A stretch of 64,000 nt of DNA from positions 434,001 to 498,000 of the forward strand of contig NZ_VTPY01000004.1 in the NCBI RefSeq assembly GCF_008297955.1, in the 5' to 3' direction. The position numbers and the translations under genes were made by a program. Below the pieces are notes generated by a model that had not been told where the DNA came from, searched no databases, and was given only the letters and a program-made list of their open reading frames with translations. Numbering within the stretch: the stretch's first letter is position 1; each line of letters opens with the position of its first letter. Shown here one piece after another: positions 31,937 to 42,530 of this stretch. Source of the DNA: Billgrantia pellis (GTDB lineage Bacteria > Pseudomonadota > Gammaproteobacteria > Pseudomonadales > Halomonadaceae).

Positions 31937-34056
31937 CAACGAATCGCCAGACCGTCTTCGAGTATTCGTGGAGTGATGAACACCAGCAGCTCCACCTTTT
32001 GATTGCTGCTTTCATTGTACCGGAAAAGCCGCCCCAGCACAGGCAGGTCGCCGAAGAAGGGCGTCTTGGCCAGTCGGCTGAGCTGCTCGGTGGTCAGGAT
32101 CCCGCCCAGCACCACGGTCTCACCGTTGTCGACCAGCACCTGGGTCTCGATGCTGTTGGTATCGATCGGCGGCTCGCCAGTGGCGACATCTCGGAAGCTG
32201 TCGTTGGTGATCACCAAATCCATGATGATGCGATTGTCCGGCGTGATCTGAGGGGTCACCTCCAGCGACAGCACCGCCTCCTTGAATTCGGTCTGGGGCA
32301 CGTTGCCCTCGCCGATGGACTGGTAGGCACGCTCCTCGCCCTGGCGAATGATGGCGGTGCGCTGGTTGGCGGTGATGACCCGCGGCTGGGAGATCGTCTG
32401 GCTCTTGTTCTCGCTCTCCAGTGCGCGCAGCTCGAGATCGAGCAGGATGTCGCCCGAAAGGTAACCGAAACCGAAGCTGGTCATGGGGTTGGCCCCGCCC
32501 AGGTCGACTGCCAGACCGCCACGCTGGAAGCGGCTGCCGGTGGGATCGTCGAACTCCCCGGTGAACTGGCCTCGCGAATCGCGCTGACCGGTGAAGCCAT
32601 CGCCATAGGCGGAGATCGGCGTGCCGGTCGAGGCGCCCCCCAGGTTAAAGCGGCTACCGCCACCGGACGCCCCCCAGTTCACTCCCAACTCCTGGGTCAC
32701 GCCGTCGCGTGCGATGACGATACGCGCCTCGATCTGTACCTGGCGCACCGCCACGTCGAGCTGCTCCAGCGTGCTCAGAATGTCCTGAATCTGATCGGCG
32801 GTGTCCTGGATCAACAACATGTTGGTGCGCTGATCGACCGCCACCCGGCCGCGCTCGGTGAGCAACCCGAAGCCCTCGCCGCCACGCAGCAACTGGGCGA
32901 GATCCTCGGCCCGGGCGTACTTGATCTGCACGTACTCCGACACCAGCGGCGCCAGGGTCTCGGCCTGCTCACGCGCCTCGAGCGCCTGGCGCTCGAGGTT
33001 GGCCAGCTCGCTGGCCGGAGCGACGACGATCACGTTGCCTTCCTGGCGACTGGCCAGGCCATGGCTCTTGAGCACCAGATCCAGCGCCTGGTCCCAGGGC
33101 ACATCGCGAAGATTGAGCGTGACCTGGCCGGTCACGCTGTCGCTGGCGACCAGGTTGAGCCCGGTGAAGTCGGCGATGATCGCCAGCACCGAACGCACCT
33201 CGATGTCCTGAAAGTTGAGCGTGATGCGCTCGCCAGTGTAGGGAAACTGGCGCCGCATGCGCGCCTCGCGCTCCTGTTGATCGAGCGGCTGCGCCTCGAT
33301 GGTCAACCGGCGTCCGCTCTGGGTCGAGAGCATGGCGAAGTCGCCGCTGCCCTCGATGTCGAGCGTCACGCCGTCGCGGCCGACGCGCGGCGTGATGCGC
33401 CGCAATGGAGTGCCAAAATCGCTGACGTCGAGCACCTGGTTGTGGGACTCGGGCAGATCGACCCCGGCGAGTTCGGCGACGATGCGATGGCGCCCCGCCT
33501 CGCTCACCCGGGCATCGACGCCCGCCCTGTCGAAGGTAACGACCAGACGCCCGGCGCCGCCTTCACCGCGGCGAAAATCGATTTCGGCGATCGACGGCGT
33601 GCCGCGCGGCGACGGGGACGGCGTCGCACCGGGCGCCGCCATTCGGTCGCTTTCAGCGTCAACCGGAGCGGCCGGCAGGTCGCCGCCGATGGCAAGCCGC
33701 AGCCGATCGCCCTGCTGCTGCGTGTCATAGGGCAGTGCCCCCTCCAGATTGAACACCAGTCGCGTTCGCGATCCCGCCTCGAGGGCGGTGACCTGCTCGA
33801 CCCCCCCGATACCCAGATCGATACGGCGCCGTTCCAGCGCGTTGGCGGTATCCACCAGGTCAATGGTCAGCCTCGCCGGATCGTCGAGCCGATAGCCGCG
33901 CACTTCCGGTACGCCGTCGCTGAACGTCAGGTCGATCAGCAGCTCGCCGCGTTCGCCCTGGCGAAAGTCGAGATCGGTCAACGTCGTGGCCGCCAGGACA
34001 GGCATGGTGACCAGCGTCAGGCAGAGCGCTGCCAATGTGCGAATCGCTTGTCTCAT
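31936..34056 (-). CDS. pilQ: type IV pilus secretin PilQ
   Basis: 706 residues. Signal peptide ([23 protein letters not shown]), two AMIN domains in the first 290 residues that bind peptidoglycan, STN/N1 domains around 300-430, and the secretin barrel from about 440 to the end ([16 protein letters not shown] region; [22 protein letters not shown]). Forms the outer-membrane pore for pilus extrusion. Last pil gene of pilMNOPQ. Confidence 0.94.
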   Translation of the reverse strand: MRQAIRTLAALCLTLVTMPVLAATTLTDLDFRQGERGELLIDLTFSDGVPEVRGYRLDDPARLTIDLVDTANALERRRIDLGIGGVEQVTALEAGSRTRLVFNLEGALPYDTQQQGDRLRLAIGGDLPAAPVDAESDRMAAPGATPSPSPRGTPSIAEIDFRRGEGGAGRLVVTFDRAGVDARVSEAGRHRIVAELAGVDLPESHNQVLDVSDFGTPLRRITPRVGRDGVTLDIEGSGDFAMLSTQSGRRLTIEAQPLDQQEREARMRRQFPYTGERITLNFQDIEVRSVLAIIADFTGLNLVASDSVTGQVTLNLRDVPWDQALDLVLKSHGLASRQEGNVIVVAPASELANLERQALEAREQAETLAPLVSEYVQIKYARAEDLAQLLRGGEGFGLLTERGRVAVDQRTNMLLIQDTADQIQDILSTLEQLDVAVRQVQIEARIVIARDGVTQELGVNWGASGGGSRFNLGGASTGTPISAYGDGFTGQRDSRGQFTGEFDDPTGSRFQRGGLAVDLGGANPMTSFGFGYLSGDILLDLELRALESENKSQTISQPRVITANQRTAIIRQGEERAYQSIGEGNVPQTEFKEAVLSLEVTPQITPDNRIIMDLVITNDSFRDVATGEPPIDTNSIETQVLVDNGETVVLGGILTTEQLSRLAKTPFFGDLPVLGRLFRYNESSNQKVELLVFITPRILEDGLAIR

Positions 34057-34108
34057 CGTTCCCTTCCCCTTGCCTGGTTCCTGCCCGTCTTGCCCGCCGG
34101 CGCCCCGG

Positions 34109-34624
34109 TTAGTCGTCTTCCAATGTCATTTGCGCGGTGCGCTCCACCCACCCACCGCCACCCGTCGAGACCAGTTCCACCAGTTGGATCGACGCGTCGG
34201 CGATGCTGACGATGCGGCCGTGATTGCGCCCCAGATAGTTGCCCGTCCGCAGGCGATACACTTCGCCGCCCGGCGCCTTGACCAGCGCATGGGACTCGCC
34301 GCTCATGGTCAGTACGCCCACCAGATCCAGCGACGCCAGCTCGAAGGCTTCGAGCGGCTCCCGCGGCCGCTCGGGGTCCGGCGCCAGGTTGCTGCTGCCC
34401 GTGGGCCCCTCTTCCGGCTCGGGCAGCTCGGGGCGGAACGGGCTGCGGCGATCGCTCTCGCGGTAGGGCATCGCCTCATGCTGCGGCACTTCGGGCATCT
34501 CCAGCGGCGCTGGGGTACCCGGATCGTTGCGGATATCGCTGAGCCGCCGATCGAGCTCCCCCAGCTCAGGGTCCACGCAGCCGCTCAGCAATAGACACCC
34601 CATGCCCAAGGTCAGCCATCTCAT
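34109..34624 (-). CDS. pilP: type IV pilus lipoprotein PilP
   Basis: 171 residues. Lipobox LLLSGC with the lipidated cysteine at 16, a proline-rich spacer (about 35-95), then the PilP beta-sandwich (DLVGVLTMSGESHALVKAPGGEVYRLRTGNYLG). Links the inner-membrane PilMNO platform to PilQ. ATG 34624 overlaps the pilO stop by 4 nt. A longer frame through pilO is a shadow. Confidence 0.9.
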   Translation of the reverse strand: MRWLTLGMGCLLLSGCVDPELGELDRRLSDIRNDPGTPAPLEMPEVPQHEAMPYRESDRRSPFRPELPEPEEGPTGSSNLAPDPERPREPLEAFELASLDLVGVLTMSGESHALVKAPGGEVYRLRTGNYLGRNHGRIVSIADASIQLVELVSTGGGGWVERTAQMTLEDD

Positions 34625-35244
34625 GGCCTCCCCTCCTCGGCCTGCGGGCGGTAACTGTATGTGCGAGCCAGCATCGACAGACGCAGGCGATCGCCGCCCT
34701 CCACCGGCGCCAGCACGAAATCGTGCAGCGTCACGATACGCGGTAATGCCGCGACGCTGGCCAGAAAACCGGCGATGTGGTGGTACTCGCCCTCCACCTG
34801 CAGGTCGAAGGGACGTTCGATATAGAAATCGCGCTCGATCGTGCTGCGCAAACGGATGAAATCGATCGACAGTTGGTGATCGATCGCACTCTCGCTGATG
34901 CTGTCGATGAGCGACGGAATCTCCGCCCCCGACGGCAGCATGGCCATCAGCTCGCTCATGCGCGCCTCGAGCTTCGTCATCTGCTCCAGCATGTCCGGCA
35001 GGCGCGCGGCCTGGGCAGCCCGGTTGCGATAATCGAGCAGTAGCCGGCTTTCCTCCGCCTCGGCCTGCTGCAGCGCTTCCGCCCGGGGACCCGCCAGATA
35101 GAAGTGGGTCCCGGCGAAGGTCAGGCCCAGCACCAACAGGCAGCAAACCCATTGCAGCAGCACCGGCCAGGTCCCCGACTCCTTGACGTCCAGTTCGCGC
35201 CAGTCGAGCTCTCGAAGACGGCGCCATTCGGCCTGCAGGTTCAT
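34621..35244 (-). CDS. pilO: type IV pilus inner-membrane protein PilO
   Basis: 207 residues. One helix at about 30-50 (LLQWVCCLLVLGLTFAGTHFYL), a coiled coil at 52-95, and the ferredoxin-like periplasmic domain (SISESAIDHQLSIDFIRL; LQVEGEYHHIAGFLASVAALPRIV). Dimerises with PilN. ATGA overlaps at both ends show tight coupling. Confidence 0.92.
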   Translation of the reverse strand: MNLQAEWRRLRELDWRELDVKESGTWPVLLQWVCCLLVLGLTFAGTHFYLAGPRAEALQQAEAEESRLLLDYRNRAAQAARLPDMLEQMTKLEARMSELMAMLPSGAEIPSLIDSISESAIDHQLSIDFIRLRSTIERDFYIERPFDLQVEGEYHHIAGFLASVAALPRIVTLHDFVLAPVEGGDRLRLSMLARTYSYRPQAEEGRP

Positions 35245-35825
35245 GGCTCCGCCTCCCCTTCGCGATTGGCCTGATTCGCCATCGAACCGTTCTCGCCCAG
35301 CTGCGCCACGCCTAGGCTGAAGCGGCGCCGCGCCCCGCCATCCGTCTCCACTTCGGAGAGCACCGGCTCGGAGAAGGCGGAAGCGGCGTCGAGGGCGCGC
35401 ATCTGCTCGGAAACCCGATGGTTGTTCTCGGCGCGCCCGGTCAGCCGCAGTTGGTCGCCCTGGCGGCTGAGCTGGGTGTAATGGACGCCGTCGACCAGGC
35501 TGCGGGTAAGGTCGCGGAACACGAGAACGGTCTGGGTGCGGCCCTGCTGCAGGGCGCTGAAGACCTCGACCTGGCCGATCGTGCGCTCGCGGATCGCTTC
35601 GTATTCGCCGATCGAGCGGATGTCGCCGTCGAGCTGGCGCATGCGCTGCTGGATATGCGCGTTGCGCTGTTGCTGGGCGTCGACGGCGGCCTCGTAGTAG
35701 CGCGCCACCCCCAACCCACCCGACACCCCGAGCAGCGCCATCGCCGCCAAGGCCAGATAGAAACGCCGACTGCGCCGCGCCCGCTGACGCTCACGCCATG
35801 GCAATAGGTTGATCTCGATGCTCAT
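35241..35825 (-). CDS. pilN: type IV pilus inner-membrane protein PilN
   Basis: 194 residues. The conserved cytoplasmic N-terminus IEINLLPWRE inserts into PilM, followed by a helix (about 22-45) and a periplasmic coiled coil and domain. The start overlaps the pilM stop by 4 nt. Confidence 0.93.
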   Translation of the reverse strand: MSIEINLLPWRERQRARRSRRFYLALAAMALLGVSGGLGVARYYEAAVDAQQQRNAHIQQRMRQLDGDIRSIGEYEAIRERTIGQVEVFSALQQGRTQTVLVFRDLTRSLVDGVHYTQLSRQGDQLRLTGRAENNHRVSEQMRALDAASAFSEPVLSEVETDGGARRRFSLGVAQLGENGSMANQANREGEAEP

Positions 35826-36883
35826 GTCGGCGACCTCATGGCCAGGCCGCAGGCGGTGAGCATCGCCGGCGCGTCGCTGGCCAGAGTCTGCACGTCGATG
35901 CGAGGGTTGATCCTCATGCGCAGGAAGGGGTTGGCGATGACCACCTGCATGGCGCTCTCTTGGGCGAGCCGTTCGGCCAGGCCGGGGATCACGCTCGAAC
36001 CGCCGGCCAGCACCATGCGCCGCACCTCGTGCTTGCGGCCTGCCGTATAGTAGAGCTGCAACGAGCGTCCCACCTGCTGTACCAGGGTGTCGATGAAGGG
36101 GGCGAGCACGCTGGTTCGGTAATCCTCGGGCAGGCCGCCACGCTTCTTCGCCAGGCCGGCCTCTTCCAGGGTCAAGCCGTAGCGCACCCGTATCTCTTCG
36201 GTAAGCTGACGTCCGCCAAACACGGTGTCGCGACTGTAGATGATCCGCCCACCGCGCAGCACGTGGAAGGCATTCATGGTCGCGCCGATGTCGACCAGCG
36301 CCACGCAGTCATCGTCACCGCCCGCTGGCGGCAATTGATGGCGCAGCTCACGGAAGGCGCGCTCCATGGTGAAGGTCTCGACATCGACCGCTGCTGGGGT
36401 CAGGCCGGCCTGCCGCAGGGCGTCGGTGAGCTGGTTGACGTCCTGCTGGCGGCAGGCGACCAACAGCACGTCCTGTTGATCCCCATAGCGGGCATTGAGT
36501 CCCAGGCGCTGAAAATCGAGGGCCACTTCACTGAACGGAAACGGGATGTGCTTGTCGGATTCGAGTTGTATGCGCGCCTCGATCTCGTCGTCGTTGAGCG
36601 AGGCGGGCAACGTCAGGGTCTTGGTAATGGCGGCGCTTGCCGGAACCGCGGCCACGGCCAGCCGCGAGGCGGGCCTGGCGCTCTCCACGGCGCGGCGCAG
36701 CGCGTCGGCCACGTCGCCCATGTCGCGGATGCGTCGCTCGACCACGGCGCCTTCGCGCAGCGGCCGGACGGCATAGCTCTCGATCTGGTACTGGGCGCCC
36801 ACCTGCTTGAGTTCGATCAGTTTGACCGTTGCCGAGGTGATATCGACACCGATCAACCCCTTCTTGGCGGGTCTGAGTCGCAT
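35822..36883 (-). CDS. pilM: type IV pilus assembly ATPase-like protein PilM
   Basis: 353 residues, actin-like fold: GLIGVDITSATVKLIEL (phosphate 1), VALVDIGATMNAFHVL (phosphate 2), VLAGGSSVIPGLAERLA (adenosine). Cytoplasmic member of the alignment complex. ATG 36883 is used; TTG 36886 is adjacent. First gene of pilMNOPQ-aroKB, divergent from mrcA across about 260 bp, as in Pseudomonas. Confidence 0.94.
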   Translation of the reverse strand: MRLRPAKKGLIGVDITSATVKLIELKQVGAQYQIESYAVRPLREGAVVERRIRDMGDVADALRRAVESARPASRLAVAAVPASAAITKTLTLPASLNDDEIEARIQLESDKHIPFPFSEVALDFQRLGLNARYGDQQDVLLVACRQQDVNQLTDALRQAGLTPAAVDVETFTMERAFRELRHQLPPAGGDDDCVALVDIGATMNAFHVLRGGRIIYSRDTVFGGRQLTEEIRVRYGLTLEEAGLAKKRGGLPEDYRTSVLAPFIDTLVQQVGRSLQLYYTAGRKHEVRRMVLAGGSSVIPGLAERLAQESAMQVVIANPFLRMRINPRIDVQTLASDAPAMLTACGLAMRSPT

Positions 36884-37144
36884 CAATTCATGGCCCTTGC
36901 GTCATACCTACGGTGCGGCTTGTTTATCGTTGCGCCTTAGGCCATCGAGGCGCCAAGACTGAGAAAGATCATACTCGCTCTCCAGGAATGAGGTTACACG
37001 AGAATGCTTCAGCCCACACAATGTGGCAGGGACCGCGCCTCAACGCTGGTGACGAGCGGCTTGGGTTCCTATAATGGCCACGCCAGTGAAGGCGCTATTT
37101 TCATCGCCGTTCCCTTCCTGTTCTCACACGGATAACGCCTTTTC

Positions 37145-39667
37145 ATGAATTGGATTAAGACCCTGCTTTTTACGGCCTTCTGGCTGTTGGTATCACTTTC
37201 CGCCGCCGCCCTGCTCAGCGTGGCGGGCGCTGCCCTTTACTTCTCGCCGGGGCTGCCCGACGTGCGCCAGTTGCAGGACTTCGAGCTGCATACTCCCCTG
37301 CGCATCTTCACCCGTGATGGAAAGTTGATCGGTGAGTACGGCGAGGAGCGGCGCATGCCGGTCACCTTCGACGAGATTCCCGAAGACTTCCTCCAGGCCC
37401 TGCTGGCCGCCGAAGACGCTGCCTTCTTCGACCACCGCGGCGTCGACCCCAAGGGCCTGGCGCGCGCCGCCCTGGAACTGGCATCCAGCGGCGATATCCA
37501 GTCCGGTGGCTCCACCATTACCATGCAGGTGGCGCGCAACTACCTGCTGACTCTCGACCGGACCTTCACCCGCAAGATTCGCGAGATCCTGCTCGCGCTG
37601 CAGATGGAGCGCATCCTGAGCAAAGAGGAGATACTCGAGCTCTACGTCAACAAGATCTTCCTCGGCAATCGGGCCTACGGCATCGCCGCGGCTGCGGAGA
37701 TCTACTACAACAAGCCTCTCGACGAGCTGACCCTGGCACAGAAGGCGATGATCGCCGGGCTGCCCAAGGCGCCATCGTCCTTCAACCCGCTGGCCAATCC
37801 CGAGCGCTCACTGATCCGTCGCAACTGGATCCTCTACCGCATGCGCGAGCTCGGCTACATCGACCAAGCCACCTATGAAGCCACTGTCAAGGAGCCTACC
37901 ACCGCGCGGCGCTACGTGGCGCAGGTCGAGGTGGATGCCGATTACGTAGCGGAGATGGCACGCCAGTACGCCATCGAGCGATTCGGCGAGGACGCCTACA
38001 CCGGCGGGTACCGCATTCACACCACGCTGGATAGCGAACTGCAACCCTACGCCCGCCAGGCCCTGGCCAACGGCCTGATCGATTACGATACCCGTCACGG
38101 CTGGCGCGGACCGGAAGAGCGGAACATTCCCGCCAGTCTCGCCGAGGCCCAAGCCCGCACCGAGCGACGCGGCCTGGAAGAGGAGCTGGACGAATCGCCC
38201 GAAATCATGGAGACCGCCCGCCAGGCCGCCGAGCGCAGCCAGACCCGGGTCGAGGGAATCGAGGGTGACGTCAGCAATTGGCTGCGCGTGCTGGAGCGCA
38301 CACCGGGCTTCGGCCCGCTGCAGCCGGCGATCGTGGTCGAGAGCGAGGGCCGTGAGATGCGCGTGCTGACTCACGACGGCGAACTCGTCACCCTCGACTG
38401 GGACGGCCTGAGCTGGGCGCGCGAATATCGCAGCCCGCGGGCGCGTGGCGCAGAACCCTCCTCCGCCGCCGAAATCGCCGCCACCGGCGACCTGGTGCGC
38501 ATTCTGCAGCGGGACGACGGCAGCTGGCGGCTCTCTCAGCGTCCCGACGCCGAGGGCTCGATCGTCGTGATGGCCCCCCGGACCGGCGCCATTCTCGCCC
38601 TGCAGGGCGGCTTCAGCTTCAATGCCAGCAAATTCAACCGTGCCGTGCAGGCGCAACGACAGTCGGGCTCGATCTTCAAGCCCTTCGTCTTCCTCGCCGC
38701 TCTCGATACCGGACTGATGACCGCCTCCACGGTCGTTAATGACGCCCCGGTAGTCATGCACGACGGCAGCAGCCTGTGGCGACCGGTGAACTCCAGCGGC
38801 GACTTCCTCGGGCCCACCCGGCTTCGCGTGGCGCTGGCCCGCTCGCGCAACCTGGTGACGATCCGCATCCTCCAGACGCTGGGGCTCGACAATACCATCG
38901 AGTACCTGGAGGGCTTCGGCTTCTCCTCAAGCCGACTGCCGCGCGGTCTTTCGCTCGCCCTCGGCAGCGCCGATCTGACGCCGCTGGAGATGACCAATGC
39001 CTACGCAGTGCTGGCCAACGGCGGCTTTCGCGTCTCGCCCTGGTTCATCGAACGGGTCACCCGGGGCAACGACGAGGAGCTCATCGACGAGGCGCACCCG
39101 ATGGTTGCCTGCCGCGAGTGTCGAGAGGAGCAGACCGAGGTCGTGATCGACGGCAAGCGCTACGAGATCGCGCCGCGAGTCGCCGATCCCACCGCTGTCT
39201 ACATCCTGCGCGACATGCTGCGCGACGTGATCGAGAACGGCACCGGCCGTGCCGCCCTGTCGCTCGAGCGCAACGACGTGGTCGGCAAGACCGGCACCAC
39301 CAACGATCAGCGCGACGGCTGGTTCGCCGGCTACAACGACGACCTGGTGGCCACCGTCTGGGTCGGCAAGGATAACAACGAGTCGATCGCCGAGTATGGC
39401 GGCAACGCCGCTCTACCGATCTGGATCGACTTCATGCGCAACGCCCTCGAAGGCAGTCCCGAAGCCATGCCGGAGCCGCCCGAAGCGCTGGTGACGGCAC
39501 GCGTCGACGAACAGACCGGACGCCGCCTGAGCGATGGCCAGTCGGGCGGGATTTCCGAGATCTTCCACCCCGACCATCTGCCGGACATGGAGCCGCATCG
39601 CATCGAGCAGGAGGTCGAGCAACGCAGCGGCTCGCAGGGAACAGGAAGCTATGAGGCGATTTTCTAG
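37145..39667 (+). CDS. mrcA: penicillin-binding protein 1A (bifunctional transglycosylase/transpeptidase)
   Basis: 840 residues. N-terminal membrane helix; glycosyltransferase 51 with LLAAEDAAFFDHRGVDPKG and GGSTITMQVARNYLL; an OB-like insert (about 320-460); and a transpeptidase with SGSIFKPF (SxxK), SRN and KTGTTN. Polymerises and crosslinks peptidoglycan in the periplasm. The ribosome binding site before ATG 37145 is weak. Confidence 0.95.
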   Translation: MNWIKTLLFTAFWLLVSLSAAALLSVAGAALYFSPGLPDVRQLQDFELHTPLRIFTRDGKLIGEYGEERRMPVTFDEIPEDFLQALLAAEDAAFFDHRGVDPKGLARAALELASSGDIQSGGSTITMQVARNYLLTLDRTFTRKIREILLALQMERILSKEEILELYVNKIFLGNRAYGIAAAAEIYYNKPLDELTLAQKAMIAGLPKAPSSFNPLANPERSLIRRNWILYRMRELGYIDQATYEATVKEPTTARRYVAQVEVDADYVAEMARQYAIERFGEDAYTGGYRIHTTLDSELQPYARQALANGLIDYDTRHGWRGPEERNIPASLAEAQARTERRGLEEELDESPEIMETARQAAERSQTRVEGIEGDVSNWLRVLERTPGFGPLQPAIVVESEGREMRVLTHDGELVTLDWDGLSWAREYRSPRARGAEPSSAAEIAATGDLVRILQRDDGSWRLSQRPDAEGSIVVMAPRTGAILALQGGFSFNASKFNRAVQAQRQSGSIFKPFVFLAALDTGLMTASTVVNDAPVVMHDGSSLWRPVNSSGDFLGPTRLRVALARSRNLVTIRILQTLGLDNTIEYLEGFGFSSSRLPRGLSLALGSADLTPLEMTNAYAVLANGGFRVSPWFIERVTRGNDEELIDEAHPMVACRECREEQTEVVIDGKRYEIAPRVADPTAVYILRDMLRDVIENGTGRAALSLERNDVVGKTGTTNDQRDGWFAGYNDDLVATVWVGKDNNESIAEYGGNAALPIWIDFMRNALEGSPEAMPEPPEALVTARVDEQTGRRLSDGQSGGISEIFHPDHLPDMEPHRIEQEVEQRSGSQGTGSYEAIF

Positions 39668-39766
39668 AGCGCCGTACCGGGCGGCAGGGAGGCCGCCCTT
39701 CGTCTTGCCAACCGTGCATGCCCCCATCGGCGGCTTCGTCACTTCGGCAATACAGGTTCGTTCGTC

Positions 39767-40516
39767 ATGCCACGTCTATCATCCTGGAACGCCCTGGGAT
39801 TATCGCTATTCCCAGGCATCGCTTCGGCAGCCAGCCTTTTCTATGCGCCTCCGCCGCCCGAGGAAAACACGCCCACCTTCAGCGGCGAAGCCGAACTCGG
39901 CTATACCCAACTCACCGGTAACACCGATAGCCAAACCCTGCTTGGCAAGAGTCGACTGACCTGGCTGACCAGCCGTTACTGGACGCACACGCTGCGCAGC
40001 GAGGTGCGCCACGTCACTCGCGACGGCGATACCAGTGCCGAGCAGTACCTGATCTCCGGTCGTGAGCGCTATGATTTCGATGGCCCCCACTACTTGTTCG
40101 GCTTCGCCCGCTGGGAGAAGGACCGCTTTAGCGGTTACGACCAGCAGTTCACCGCCATCGGCGGCTATGGCCGCCACGTGATAGATCGCGAGTCCCATCG
40201 GCTGTCGCTCGAGGCCGGGCCGGGGTATCGGCATGACCGGATCGAGGATGAGGAGAACAACAATCTGGGCGTCGTCTACAGCGCACTCGATTACCAGTGG
40301 ACACTCTCCGACTCCTCCTACGTGCGACAGGAGATGTCGGTGGAAGCCACCGACGCGAACACCACCTCACGCTCGGTGTCGTCGCTCACCGCCCGTCTCA
40401 ATTCGCGTCTTTCTCTGCGCCTTTCCCATGAGATCAAGCACAACTCCAACCCGCCCGAGACGGCGGACGCGAACACCGACCAAACCACCAACGCGACCCT
40501 GCTCTACACGTGGTAA
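39767..40516 (+). CDS. DUF481 outer-membrane beta-barrel protein (YdiY-like)
   Basis: 249 residues. Signal peptide of about 21 residues ending ASA, then alternating amphipathic strands (FSGEAELGYTQLTGNTDSQTLLGKSRLTW) typical of DUF481, ending in LLYTW with a terminal aromatic as in porin-like barrels. Likely an outer-membrane protein; substrate unknown. It follows mrcA by 99 bp and ends at a convergent terminator. Confidence 0.85.
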   Translation: MPRLSSWNALGLSLFPGIASAASLFYAPPPPEENTPTFSGEAELGYTQLTGNTDSQTLLGKSRLTWLTSRYWTHTLRSEVRHVTRDGDTSAEQYLISGRERYDFDGPHYLFGFARWEKDRFSGYDQQFTAIGGYGRHVIDRESHRLSLEAGPGYRHDRIEDEENNNLGVVYSALDYQWTLSDSSYVRQEMSVEATDANTTSRSVSSLTARLNSRLSLRLSHEIKHNSNPPETADANTDQTTNATLLYTW

Positions 40517-40542
40517 TTCGGCAACCCTTGGCAATCCAGAAC

Positions 40543-40573
40543 GCGATGCGCCGGCCTTTGGCCGGCGCATCGC
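40543..40573. terminator. bidirectional terminator between DUF481 gene and maeB
   Basis: Perfect 14-bp stem GCGATGCGCCGGCC / GGCCGGCGCATCGC with loop TTT, between convergent genes. Confidence 0.8.
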
Positions 40574-40600
40574 ACTGTGCTTGATCGCCTGGTACCGATA

Positions 40601-41872
40601 TCAACCGCCGTAGACGTCTTCCACCGTCTTCAGCGGATAATGGGCCGGGTAGGGGCGACGCGCCACGCCGGAATCCACCGCAGCCTGGGCCACCGCGGCC
40701 GGGATCCGCTCCAGCAGACGCACGTCGACGGGCGTGGGAATGATGTATTCGGGACCGAATGCCATCTGCTCACGCTCGTAAGCCTCAAGCACCGCCTGGG
40801 GCACGGGCTCACGCGCCAGGTCCTTGAGCGCATGCACCGCAGCCACCTTCATTTCCTCATTGATGCGCGTCGCCCGGACGTCCAGCGCCCCCCGAAAGAT
40901 GAAGGGAAAGCCCAGCACATTATTGACCTGGTTGGGATAATCGGAGCGCCCGGTGGCCATGATCACGTCCGGGCGCGCTTCTCGCGCCACGTCGGGATGA
41001 ATCTCGGGGTCGGGGTTGGTGCAGGCGAAGACGATCGGATTCTTCGCCATCTTGCGCATATGCTTTGCCGTCATCAGGTTCGGCCCCGAGAGGCCGATGA
41101 ACACGTCGGCGTCGTCGATGGCATCGTCGAGGGTACGCTTGTCGGTGTCCACGGCGAACATCGCCTTGTAGGGGTTAAGCCCCTCGCGGCCGGCATGAAT
41201 GACGCCGCGGCGATCCAGCATCACCAGATTCTCCGAGCGTGCGCCGCAGGCCACCAGCAATTTCATGCAGGCAATGGCGGCCGCCCCGGCGCCCAGGCAG
41301 ACGATCCGAGCCTCCTCCAGGCGCTTGCCGGCGATTTCCAGCGCGTTGAGCATCCCCGCAGCGGTTACGATGGCGGTACCGTGCTGATCGTCGTGGAATA
41401 CCGGGACGTTGCACTGCTCGACCAGCGCCTGTTCGATCTCGAAGCATTCGGGCGCCTTGATATCCTCGAGATTGATGCCACCCCAGGTATCGGCGATACG
41501 CGCCACGGTGTCGATGAACGCCTGCGGACTTTCGGCATTGACCTCAACGTCCACCGAATTGATGCCGGCGAAACACTTGAACAGCACTCCCTTGCCTTCC
41601 ATGACCGGCTTGCTCGCCAGCGGCCCCAAGTTGCCCAGACCCAGGATGGCGCTGCCGTCGGAGATCACTGCCACCAGGTTGCCCTTGCCGGTATAGCGGT
41701 AGGCGTTCTCCGGGTCGCGCGCAATTTCGCGCACCGGCTCGGCGACGCCGGGGCTATAGGCCAGGGCGAGGTCGCGAGCGGTCGCGGTGGGCTTGGTCAA
41801 CTCCACCGAGAGCTTTCCGGGGATGGGCTTGGCGTGATAGTCCAGCGCAGCCTGTTTCTTGGCGTCTGTCAT
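40601..41872 (-). CDS. maeB: malic enzyme (short form, no PTA domain)
   Basis: 423 residues. Oxidative decarboxylation of malate to pyruvate. Motifs include YSPGVAEP, KGVLFKCFAGINSVDVEV, FHDDQHGTAIV and the NAD(P)-binding CLGAGAAAIACMKLL. It lacks the roughly 330-residue phosphotransacetylase-like C-terminus of E. coli MaeB. ATG 41872 fits MTDAKKQAALDYHAKPIPGK. Cofactor preference cannot be read. Near mrcA and rpmE, as in Pseudomonas. Confidence 0.92.
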   Translation of the reverse strand: MTDAKKQAALDYHAKPIPGKLSVELTKPTATARDLALAYSPGVAEPVREIARDPENAYRYTGKGNLVAVISDGSAILGLGNLGPLASKPVMEGKGVLFKCFAGINSVDVEVNAESPQAFIDTVARIADTWGGINLEDIKAPECFEIEQALVEQCNVPVFHDDQHGTAIVTAAGMLNALEIAGKRLEEARIVCLGAGAAAIACMKLLVACGARSENLVMLDRRGVIHAGREGLNPYKAMFAVDTDKRTLDDAIDDADVFIGLSGPNLMTAKHMRKMAKNPIVFACTNPDPEIHPDVAREARPDVIMATGRSDYPNQVNNVLGFPFIFRGALDVRATRINEEMKVAAVHALKDLAREPVPQAVLEAYEREQMAFGPEYIIPTPVDVRLLERIPAAVAQAAVDSGVARRPYPAHYPLKTVEDVYGG

Positions 41873-42084
41873 GCTGTGATCCGGTTTCCAACTGAGGATA
41901 AGAGCCACAAGATTATAGAAAAAGATTCCACATCTCAATGAAAGCGCTTTTTTCGGATTTGAACACGTGTTCGCGAACAATCGCATCCATTTGTTGCAAC
42001 TTATGCCCACCCTCGTTGTTATAACTCTAACCTTATCGCTGACGGCGCCTCACTGGTCGCCGCTCTCGATGCGGCACGAGCAAA

Positions 42085-42115
42085 AAAGAAAAAACCCGCC
42101 ATGAAGGCGGGTTTT
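42085..42115 (-). terminator. terminator of rpmE
   Basis: AAAACCCGCC / GGCGGGTTTT stem of 10 bp with loop ATGAA. On the minus strand it continues with TTCTTTTTTG. Confidence 0.9.
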
Positions 42116-42144
42116 CTCGTGCCGGTTCGCCGGCGCGGCAAGGT

Positions 42145-42360
42145 TCAACCGCGCTTGATGGCAGCTCCGAAGCGCTTGTTGAAGCGCTCGACGCGACCAC
42201 CGGTGGTCGCCTGCTTCTGCTTGCCGGTATAGAAGGGATGGCACTGGGAGCAAACGTCCAGTGACAGATCATGGCCGGCAGTGGAGCCGACCTCGAAGGT
42301 CGCGCCGCAGGAACAGGTCGCGGTGACCGTCTTGTAATCCGGGTGAATACCTTGTTTCAT
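42145..42360 (-). CDS. rpmE: 50S ribosomal protein L31 (zinc-binding type)
   Basis: 71 residues starting [19 protein letters not shown]. Four cysteines (CSC then [12 protein letters not shown]) mark the zinc-binding C+ form. The frame extends upstream to 42408, but homology starts at ATG 42360. Strong terminator downstream; divergent from priA. Confidence 0.96.
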   Translation of the reverse strand: MKQGIHPDYKTVTATCSCGATFEVGSTAGHDLSLDVCSQCHPFYTGKQKQATTGGRVERFNKRFGAAIKRG

Positions 42361-42530
42361 CTTGAGCCTCATGAGCGGTATGCCGCCACCTGATCCGTTG
42401 CCAGGCACCGCATACGGGTTGTCTGTCGTCAGTACTCGTCGTTAACCAACCGGTAGCCGCCGCCCCGATACCAGAGGCACCAGGCGCCACGACGGCCGGA
42501 TATTCTAGCAGAGTCGACGCCGGAGGCAAA

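Noticed and set aside
31792..34209. 805-residue plus-strand ORF antisense to pilQ
   Set aside because: Same shadow effect; low-complexity composition and no start signal.
34625..35227. 372-residue fusion of pilP with upstream sequence
   Set aside because: The upstream part is the pilO gene read in another frame; PilP needs its own signal peptide and lipobox at 34624.
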